Shown here piece by piece: positions 1 to 7,600 of a stretch of DNA of 64,000 bases. The notes beneath the pieces are model-generated. The model was not told the DNA's origin. It searched no databases and worked only from the letters and a program-made list of their open reading frames with translations. The stretch is from Rossellomorea sp036867415 (GTDB lineage Bacteria > Bacillota > Bacilli > Bacillales > Bacillaceae_B), in the NCBI RefSeq assembly GCF_036867415.1, contig NZ_JBAJHU010000002.1, forward strand, positions 310,001-374,000. Reading direction: 5' to 3'. Made by a program: the position numbers and the translations under genes. Position 1 is the first letter of the stretch, and each line of letters opens with the position of its first letter.

Positions 1-848
1 TGCTGAAGGGCGTCGATCGAATTCATGACCAGATTCAGGAAAACCTGTCTAAGCTCATCCTTATTCCCTGTAATCCACACATTTTCAGCCACGTTCACTT
101 CTGTTAAAACTTCTCCTGCAAGCAGGCTAGGATAAAGAAATTCGATCAGCTCACCAAAAAGTCTGGAAACAGATACTTCCTCCCTCTTGCTGCCGATGAT
201 TTCTTTTCTCGATACATGAAGGAATTGGGAAATCCGATAATTCAATTGATCCAGTTCATGCTGCATGATTTCGAGGTAAGGCAGCTCCGGGTAATCGTGC
301 TGAAGGAGTTTCGTAAACCCGATAATCGACGTCAATGGGTTTCTGAACTCATGAACAAAGCTAGAGCTCATCTGTCCGAGGATCGTCAGTCGTTCCTTGT
401 GTGTCTGATCAATATAAAGCTCTTTCTCCTGAAGCTGCTGGTCACGGATGTCTGTGTATTGTTTCACGGCAAAATAGGAGAAACGGTCGAATAACGAGTT
501 AATTTCCTCGAGGTATGGCTGAAGGGCATCCCATTCTATGCCCGACCGGCTGACCCACTTGATGATTTCGCTTTTACCGACATTCACGTTGTAAACAAAC
601 TCACTGATATTGACACTTGCTTCCACACGTTCCTGTGCCGTCTTAAAGGCAAGCGCCCTGATTTCCTCTTCGCTCAACGGGTTCTCAATGGCGCGTTTCA
701 CCAACTGAAACATGCGGAGGCCGTTTTGAAGAACCTCTTCCTTGTAAAGGTCATTTTCAGAAATAACAATCTTCCCTCTCCAATGATGCAAAAATTCAGT
801 GGAATGTTCGTCTAAAAAAGCAATGAGTCTATCAGAAGTACTAGTCAT
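1..848 (-). CDS. Sensor histidine kinase, C-terminal part outside the window
   Basis: Soluble histidine kinase read leftwards; its 3' end lies beyond base 1. About 282 residues are visible. No membrane segment is seen. The N-terminal 130 residues are helical and resemble the Bacillus-specific HisK_N domain. A dimerisation/phosphoacceptor helix follows, with VHEFRNPLTSI around residue 167, and the start of the ATPase domain with its N box (NLVMNSIDAL) is at the window edge. The ATG at 848 follows AGAAAGGA at reasonable spacing. Family knowledge points to phosphorelay kinases of the sporulation type, but the ligand and partner cannot be read. The phosphoacceptor histidine and N-box asparagine are present, so it looks functional. 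Confidence 0.85.
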   Translation of the reverse strand, partial: MTSTSDRLIAFLDEHSTEFLHHWRGKIVISENDLYKEEVLQNGLRMFQLVKRAIENPLSEEEIRALAFKTAQERVEASVNISEFVYNVNVGKSEIIKWVSRSGIEWDALQPYLEEINSLFDRFSYFAVKQYTDIRDQQLQEKELYIDQTHKERLTILGQMSSSFVHEFRNPLTSIIGFTKLLQHDYPELPYLEIMQHELDQLNYRISQFLHVSRKEIIGSKREEVSVSRLFGELIEFLYPSLLAGEVLTEVNVAENVWITGNKDELRQVFLNLVMNSIDALQ

Positions 849-965
849 TTACCGGCAATCCTTTCTTCCCCAATTTTCAGGCGCTCTCTTTCCTACTATC
901 ATAACAGAAATTAACAGCCCTTGAGACTATTTCTATAAATTTCAAGGCCTGTTTTGCTTTCTGCT

Positions 966-1020
966 AAAGTGCTAAAGGACTAGGCACCCGTGCCGCATTG
1001 TACTAAAGTACTAAAGTGAG
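966..1020. repeat. Short CTAAAG tandem repeat with central GGCACCCGTGCC dyad
   Basis: The spacer between the kinase and the protease carries four copies of CTAAAG arranged in two pairs. The pairs are separated by the dyad GGCACCCGTGCC. The function is unknown. It could be a small hairpin or part of a dispersed Bacillus repeat. Confidence 0.4.
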
Positions 1021-1072
1021 TCTGCAGGCAGGTTTCGGATGGTTTCGACAATGGGTGGTTCATTGTAATTAT

Positions 1073-1109
1073 TTCGATTATCGAAAATTATCGAATTAAA
1101 CTTTTCGAT
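1073..1109. promoter_or_regulatory. Cluster of TTCGAT/ATCGAA inverted repeats upstream of the protease
   Basis: Four hexamers lie within 37 bases: TTCGAT (1073), ATCGAA (1080), ATCGAA (1090) and TTCGAT (1104). The first two form the dyad TTCGATTATCGAA and the last two a second inverted pair. The position 140-180 bases upstream of the protease start fits an operator for a dimeric regulator. Which protein binds is unknown. Confidence 0.4.
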
Positions 1110-1250
1110 GCCCTAAATTATCTACGCCACATTCATGTAACAGTCTATTATCTCTAGTAATGACACGGGCAGTAGTTCGTTCCATCTGTTCATGTATTTT
1201 ACTAGATTGCTCTTTATACTTAATATCAAACGACAAAAGGAGGAAATAAA

Positions 1251-2918
1251 TTGAAGAAAAGAATAATTGCACCAATAGCACTATCCACTGCACTAATGGC
1301 ATCTGCAGCTCTGCCCCAGGGTCAAGTACACGCTGTCCAGCCTCAGGACCTCGCCGCCTCGCAAACACAATCGGTCAAGCAATCGAATAATAAAGCGAAT
1401 GTTCCTCTGTTCGTAAAAGAAAAGCATGCTGAAAAACGCCTTGTCGCGAGCTTCAATGATGCAATCAATTATCTTCATGAAAACAAATCCAACCTCAATA
1501 TTAAGAATCCGAAAGCAAGCTTAAAGGCAAATAAATTAGAAAAAGATGAGCTCGGCATGACCCATGTCCGCTTTAACCAAACCAAAAACGGAATCCCGGT
1601 AGAAGGATCGGAAATCATCGTTCACTACAATAAAGACAATGAAATTACCACTGTGAATGGGTCCTACCTTCCAACAGTTGAAGAGGCAAATATCAGCGCA
1701 GTACCTGAACTGGCAAGCAGGAAAGCAGTCGAAAAAGCCAAATCAGCTGTAAAGGCGCCAGATCAATTAACCTATGAACCAACCTCGGAACTCGTCATCT
1801 ATCCTTTTAAAGGAGAAAATCACCTCACTTATAAAGTGAACGTCAATTTCCTCGGTGACGCGCCAGGCAACTGGTTTGTTTTCATAGACGCTAAATCGGG
1901 AGACGTGGTTGACCAATACAATGCCATTATGCATGCGGAAGATATCAAAACCCAGACCGGAACCGGTATAGGTGTACTTGGGGATCACCGCCTGCTGCAT
2001 ATTTCCCGAACAAAAGAACAGAAGGAAGGGACCATGTTCCAGCTCGCTGACTTCACCCATGACGGTTTAGAAGGGATATTCACTTACGACTATTCAAATA
2101 ACCGGATTGAAATGTTCAAAAATAATGACGCTTCATTTAACGATGATTTTGACAGACCTGCTGTTGACGCCCATTATAACTCTGAAAAAGTGTATGAGTA
2201 TTATCTGAATGAACACGGCCGAAATTCTCTTGATGATGAAGGCATGCCGATCCAATCGGTCGTTCATTATGGAGATAACTATAATAATGCATTCTGGAAC
2301 GGCACATATATGGTGTATGGTGACGGAGACGGTGAATTCATGGTCCCTCTTTCCGCCGGACTTGATGTAGCCGCCCATGAAATGGCTCACGGCGTGACTT
2401 CCAACTCTGCAAATCTTCAATACAGAAACCAGTCAGGTGCCTTAAATGAAGCGTTCTCCGATATATTCGGTGCACTGATCGATGATGAAAACTGGGAGAT
2501 GGGTGAGGATATCATGGCCCCGGCGGCCAAGGAAAGCGGAAGGGAATCACTCAGAAGCCTGAGTGATCCAAGTAAATATCCTGTAAAGGCGGATTACGGG
2601 CCTTATGGGAACGGCGACGGTATGTACCCATCCAATATGGATGAATTCTATGATCTCCCACTAAACCTGGATAACGGCGGAGTTCACATCAATTCTTCCA
2701 TCATCAATCATGCCGCTTACTTAACGGCTCAGGAAATCGGTCGTGAAAAGCTTGGTAAGATCTATTACCGCGCACTTACTACGTACCTGACCAGCACATC
2801 TGACTTCAGTGCGGCCCGTCAGGCAATTATCCAGTCTGCTGTGGACCTTTACGGTGAAGGCAGTGCAGAAGCTGCGAGGGCAGCCGGCGGCTTTGATGCG
2901 GTTGGAATTACAGAGTAA
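1251..2918 (+). CDS. npr: Secreted neutral protease, M4 (thermolysin/bacillolysin) family
   Basis: Extracellular zinc metalloprotease of 555 residues, made as a preproenzyme. Residues 1-28 are a Sec signal peptide (KKR start, hydrophobic core, QVHA end). An FTP/PepSY propeptide follows to about residue 240. The mature M4 domain has the HEMAH zinc motif (H376, E377, H380), the third ligand E400 in GALNEAFSD, and the second catalytic histidine H479 in GGVHINSS. The start is TTG at 1251, five bases after the strong AAAGGAGG. It is monocistronic, with its own upstream repeat cluster and downstream terminator. The length and motif order match Bacillus NprE-type enzymes, which degrade extracellular protein. 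All catalytic residues are intact. Confidence 0.96.
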   Translation: MKKRIIAPIALSTALMASAALPQGQVHAVQPQDLAASQTQSVKQSNNKANVPLFVKEKHAEKRLVASFNDAINYLHENKSNLNIKNPKASLKANKLEKDELGMTHVRFNQTKNGIPVEGSEIIVHYNKDNEITTVNGSYLPTVEEANISAVPELASRKAVEKAKSAVKAPDQLTYEPTSELVIYPFKGENHLTYKVNVNFLGDAPGNWFVFIDAKSGDVVDQYNAIMHAEDIKTQTGTGIGVLGDHRLLHISRTKEQKEGTMFQLADFTHDGLEGIFTYDYSNNRIEMFKNNDASFNDDFDRPAVDAHYNSEKVYEYYLNEHGRNSLDDEGMPIQSVVHYGDNYNNAFWNGTYMVYGDGDGEFMVPLSAGLDVAAHEMAHGVTSNSANLQYRNQSGALNEAFSDIFGALIDDENWEMGEDIMAPAAKESGRESLRSLSDPSKYPVKADYGPYGNGDGMYPSNMDEFYDLPLNLDNGGVHINSSIINHAAYLTAQEIGREKLGKIYYRALTTYLTSTSDFSAARQAIIQSAVDLYGEGSAEAARAAGGFDAVGITE

Positions 2919-2991
2919 TGCCCATGGCGTGAGTCTAACACTAATAAGAGAGGGTATATTTACAAACTATCAAGTCGATAATTTATAAAAG

Positions 2992-3018
2992 AAAGCTGCC
3001 GAAATCAGGCAGCTTTTT
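2992..3018 (+). terminator. Rho-independent terminator of the protease gene
   Basis: AAAGCTGCC, a seven-base loop and GGCAGCTTTTT form a nine-pair stem followed by a T run, 74 bases after the protease stop codon. Confidence 0.9.
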
Positions 3019-3106
3019 ATGTGTTTTCATAGGTATCGAGAGGAGTGAAATGTATTTTTTGCATTAAAAAAGAAGCCTTAACAATAAGCCTTCTTCCCTC
3101 CATCTA

Positions 3107-3682
3107 TTAACCTTGTAAGTAGCTTTGATCTTGATTGGTTGGTTCAATCCCATTATGAACATGAAATTCAGAGAGTTCGCCCTCTTCGATACTTTCAGCT
3201 TCAACAGGCAGCGAAATATGTAAATTCATATTTTTAAAGGCGAAATGATTCATCGTGACTGCCGCTCTCTCCCGCTGTCTATTAAGAACCCTGATCGAAC
3301 AGTTCACTTTTAATTTACAGCCGTTTATAAAAGTAATATAGGTTTTATCTTGTGTCTGAGAAATTTCAAGGATATGCAGGTGGAATAGCCAGATGCATTC
3401 ATATTTGTCTGGGGACATGGTGGGAAAAGCATAGATATGTTGATCTTTATTAATGATCAGAGGTGTTTTTCTATGATAGGGTAATGCATGCCGTACTGCT
3501 TTAATCTTTCCTTCATAAGACGCCCCGTCTTCCAGGCAAGCCTCATTGATAATTTCCTTCGCCGGTTCCTTACTCCAAACCTTCTTACCCGATAAATCCA
3601 ATATAATCGTTTGGTACACATGATGATACGCAGGAAACAATGCCACCGTAGTAGATGTAATCCATCCTTTTTCTTTCCTCAC
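3107..3682 (-). CDS. comK: Competence transcription factor ComK
   Basis: DNA-binding activator of late competence genes. The GTG at 3682 is preceded by AAGGAAGGTG and gives 191 residues, essentially the length of B. subtilis ComK (192). The longer upstream reading frame to 3772 lacks a ribosome binding site. Conserved ComK features are ASYEGK, the KTPLIIN segment, YAFPTMSP, the C-x-W pair and the TFINGCKL segment. The gene is monocistronic and faces away from the sigma-type gene at 4066, so the two share a 383-base divergent spacer. In the family, ComK activates its own promoter through paired AT-boxes. I could not find a clean AAAA-N5-TTTT pair here. Confidence 0.9.
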   Translation of the reverse strand: MRKEKGWITSTTVALFPAYHHVYQTIILDLSGKKVWSKEPAKEIINEACLEDGASYEGKIKAVRHALPYHRKTPLIINKDQHIYAFPTMSPDKYECIWLFHLHILEISQTQDKTYITFINGCKLKVNCSIRVLNRQRERAAVTMNHFAFKNMNLHISLPVEAESIEEGELSEFHVHNGIEPTNQDQSYLQG

Positions 3683-3967
3683 TATAACACCTTCCTTTTC
3701 TAAAAATAGAGTAAGCTTGAGATTTCTGAAAACTAAGAAATTTGTAACTTTATACCTATTATAAACCAACATGAAAATTTTACCAGTATTATTTAACCGG
3801 ATTTCGTAAGTTTTTGTCGATTTTTTTTTCTTTCCTTATTTCTGTCGATAGTGAACAGCAGACTCTCAGTTGCAGCAATTTAATTGAAAACTTATCAATT
3901 AATATCCTCTTTCATTTTGAAAAAACAATTAGTTTTCTAATTAAGAAACACTCTCTTCCCTCTTAGG

Positions 3968-3980
3968 AAACGGTCCGTTT
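3968..3980. promoter_or_regulatory. AAACGGTCCGTTT dyad in the comK/sigma divergent spacer
   Basis: A perfect 6+6 dyad lies about 85 bases upstream of the sigma-type gene and 285 bases upstream of comK. It is a candidate operator for an unknown regulator. The rest of the 3683-4065 spacer is AT-rich and shows no other clear signal. Confidence 0.35.
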
Positions 3981-4065
3981 TCTCTTTTGTTCACACCAAT
4001 AATTGTTTGTATGGTTAACTTACCTAGGAATCACGGAGAGGCGCGCTGATCAGAAGGAAGCTTTA

Positions 4066-4539
4066 ATGGAATCATTCGATTCTGTTTACAAGCAATATGA
4101 AGGTATGATCCATAAAATCATTCGGAGTTTGAACATTTATAAGAACAAAGAAGAATTCTATCAAACCGGCTTGATTGCTCTTTGGGAGGCGCATGAGAAT
4201 TTTGATCCTGTAAAAGGGACATTTCCTCCATATGCATACTCTTATATCAGGGGAAGGATTTTGTCCGCCCTGACAAGGGACAGCCGAACGGAAGAAAGGA
4301 CGGTTTTTCCATCAAAGGAAGAGTTTTGGGAGCTGATCGAGGACGATCATCCAATAGAGGCTTTAACTCGAGAGCTTTTACTCAGTTATTGTGATGAGCT
4401 CACAGAAAACCAGACCAAATGGGTGGTCTATACGTCCTTACACATGCTTACCATCAGTGAAATATCAGATTTAGAAAACGTATCTATATCAGCGGTGAAA
4501 AAATGGCGGAAGGGTGCAAGGGAGAAATTACGGGATTAA
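4066..4539 (+). CDS. Small sigma-70-family RNA polymerase sigma factor
   Basis: Alternative sigma-like factor of 157 residues. Region 2 is visible as FYQTGLIALWEAHENFDPVKGTFPPYAYSYIRG (given here only as a span, residues about 30-62), with the typical FDP.KG.F..YA core. A C-terminal helix-turn-helix resembling region 4 contains TISEISDLENVSISAVKKW. There is no anti-sigma partner next to it. The ATG at 4066 has GAAGGA nine bases upstream, whereas the TTG at 4003 has no ribosome binding site. It is divergent from comK, reminiscent of competence-linked SigH/ComX-type factors in other Firmicutes. That link is inference only. It ends near a terminator that serves the convergent amylopullulanase gene. 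Confidence 0.75.
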   Translation: MESFDSVYKQYEGMIHKIIRSLNIYKNKEEFYQTGLIALWEAHENFDPVKGTFPPYAYSYIRGRILSALTRDSRTEERTVFPSKEEFWELIEDDHPIEALTRELLLSYCDELTENQTKWVVYTSLHMLTISEISDLENVSISAVKKWRKGAREKLRD

Positions 4540-4551
4540 TTAGTCAGATTC

Positions 4552-4600
4552 AAAAAAACAGGCCTGTCCCTCTATGCTTTAAAGCAACGAGCGACGGGCC
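4552..4600 (-). terminator. Terminator of the amylopullulanase gene
   Basis: On the minus strand GGCCCGTCGCTC pairs with GAGGGACAGGCC (10 of 12 pairs), followed by TGTTTTTTT. It sits between two convergent genes and may also block the sigma-factor transcript. Confidence 0.75.
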
Positions 4601-4619
4601 ATTAGCTTAGTAAAGATAC

Positions 4620-7600
4620 TTAATCCCTTTGACCTTCTCTCTTTCCAGGTTTATCTTTTGATTTTCCCTTTGCCTTCCCCTTCTGATCAACCTTAATAAC
4701 CACAGTGGTTAAAGGTTCAACCGTCAAGGTCTCTTTCTTCAATTTGAATCCTGATCTTTCCTCAACGGGCTTTACTCCCGCTTCGTCACTGTCGACTAAC
4801 ACCTTTGCACCTCTGAAGTCATAGTCGCCTATTGACAGGATACGCCTTTGACGATCTGCGTTGACGAATACGTAGTATATGCCTGTATCGTCTGTGGATA
4901 CGTTTTTGTAAGCCAGCATAAGATCGGTATCCTTGATTTCAGGAATATCTAGCAGGGATACGTTTTGATCGACGATCTCTTTTTCACCCAAACGGAACGC
5001 ATTGGTCGATTTTCTTAACTTGATCATACCTTCCGTGAACTTCCTCGTTACAGAATTCACAGCAAATTCTTTCTTATTAGTGGCTTTCTCCCAATCGAAT
5101 TTATTGATCGCATCCGAAGAATCGTAAGAATCATGGATGAAATACCCAAACGGATTGCCGTCCTGATCCTTTAGCTCATGATATTTCTGTTCGGGCACTC
5201 CTTCACCGAGCCACTGTTTCGTTCTGCCGTATTCCTGGCCGGCGTGGAGGAATGCTGTACCTTGCGATGTCAGAATCATGGAGTTACCAAGTCTGATGCG
5301 TTTGTGGATCTCAAGGTTATTTTCCGGAATTGCAGGATCCTTTTTAATCGATTGAGCAATGACATCATACAGCGGCAGGTTATCGTGCGCTGCGATGTAT
5401 TGGACCATGTCACCCGGATCATCGTCAGCCGTGTTGCCCGGCTGGCCTTTGATGTTGTTAAATATGGTGTTGATGTCTCTTGCGCCGCCAGTGATGAAAC
5501 GCGGCTCTCCTTCCGATCCGAATCCTGATTTCAACTCGTTTCGAATTTCATCCGAAAATACGCCTACATCATCGGTTTTATCCATCCAGTCCTGGTCTGC
5601 ACCCATTCCTTCAAGCTCAGGGTCAGCCAGATGGCCGGCGAATGTTCTCCAGCCTTCTCCGATGAATAGTGCATCAGGGTTCACGGAAGCAGCTGCGTCG
5701 TATGCGTTTTGCACTGCAGGGTACGTCGCATCACCCATCATATCAAATCGCATACCATCAATCTTGTATTCTTCAAACCAATATTTCACTGAATCCACCA
5801 TCAGCTTTTCAGCCATCTTATGGTTGGTTGCCAGATTGTTTCCGAATCCACCTAAGAAGTTCCCTTTTTCATCCTGAAACGCGTAGTAATTTGGAACAAT
5901 GTCATTCAGCGTGCTGGTTTGTGCCATGTGGGTGTAAACGACATCCAGCAAGACACCCATTCCGGCGTCATGAATCGCATCGATCAACTGTTTGAGTTCC
6001 TTCACACGCTGTTCAGGGTCTTTGGCGTTTTCCGAATACGCCCCATCCGGTGAAAAATAACTGTGCGGGTCATAGCCCCAGTTATATTCATTGCCTCCAG
6101 CCGAGTACTCAAGCTCTCTTTCGCCCATCTTGGTTTCGTCACCATAGTACCAGGCCATGACCGGCAGCAGTTGTACGTGCGTGACACCAAGGGATTTAAT
6201 GTAGTCGAGCTTGTCGATGAAGGCTTTATAAGAGCCCCATCTCGCGTTAAGGTCACCTTCAATTGAAGGATCCGATGTAAAGTCACGGATGTGAGTTTCA
6301 TAGATGACGGCATCTTCACGTTTTTCATAACCATCGATGTCTGCATGGGTGAACCCTTCTGGATTTGTGCCGCTCAAATCAACGATTGCCGCTTTTCCGA
6401 CCGTATCCCCGTCCGGACCAGCATCACCTTCCGTGTTGACAGTGAAGGCAGCCATGGATTTCGCATACGGATCCAGAACTTTCTTAGTCACCCCATCGTT
6501 TGTGACTTCGTATTGGTAGTAGTAGCCTTTCAAGTCTGATACACCCAGGTCACTTGCCATGACGTTTGCTGACCAGGTTCCTTTTTCGCCAGACTCCAAT
6601 TCCACGCTGCCGATTTCAGTTGCAGCATCTTCTTTATCGTAAAACTTCGCCACTACCTTGCTTGCTTTTGGAGCCCATAATTTAAAGGTCGCATTGCCGT
6701 CTTTATAGGCCGCACCAAGGTCGTAGCCATCGTATCCATACATTTCATCAAGCATCCTCCAGCCCGTCGATGCGGATACCGTTCTGCCTGAATAGGTGAT
6801 GGATAGAGGAAGTTTATCCAAGCTGAATGAAGCTTTTACTTCAACGGTTGTATCACCGGTGATTTCAACATTTTCTACCGCTACATCTGCTCCCTCGCTG
6901 TCTTTGATCGCCAAGCCTTCTTTTACAGATTCAGGCGTTAAGCCTTCCGTCATCGTAAAACCAAGGCGGATCTTGTCTTCCGAGATGACTTCTGCAGACG
7001 TGATGCCTGAAGCCACTTCCCAATAAGGCGAGACATAGACCGTATCATCGCCCTGCTTGACCCATAAGCGGTTGTATTTATCCAGCAGGTTGAACGTTTT
7101 GTCTCCGCCGTCTTTTCCGGCATCGCCTTTCGATTCATCCATGACGATGAAGCCGATTTGTTTCGCATTTTCTTTCAACGGAATATCTACATAGGCTCCA
7201 TATTGGTCCTTGCCCGCTAAATCAGCCGCGCCTGCCGGCCAGTTTTCTGAAGGAGCTGCTGCATCTCCCCAGTTCCATACTCCGAAATTTTCATAATTTG
7301 CGTCATCACGCACATAATGAATACGCACGGTGTTTTCGGGAAGATCAACCGGCTCGTACGTGTAGACTTTATCAGAGCCTTGTTTGATCCAGATTTCGTT
7401 CATTTCATCTGAAGTAATGGTAAAACCTTTGTCCCCGCCGTCTTTACCGCCATCACCCTTTGTTACATCCATGACCAGGAAGCCGATATTCTTCGCGCCC
7501 TCCGCAAGCGGTACATCAATATACGCATAATAGCTGTCAGTCTTCTCGAACATGGTCGCACCTGTCGGCCAGTTGGCAGAAGGATCTTTTACATCATTCC

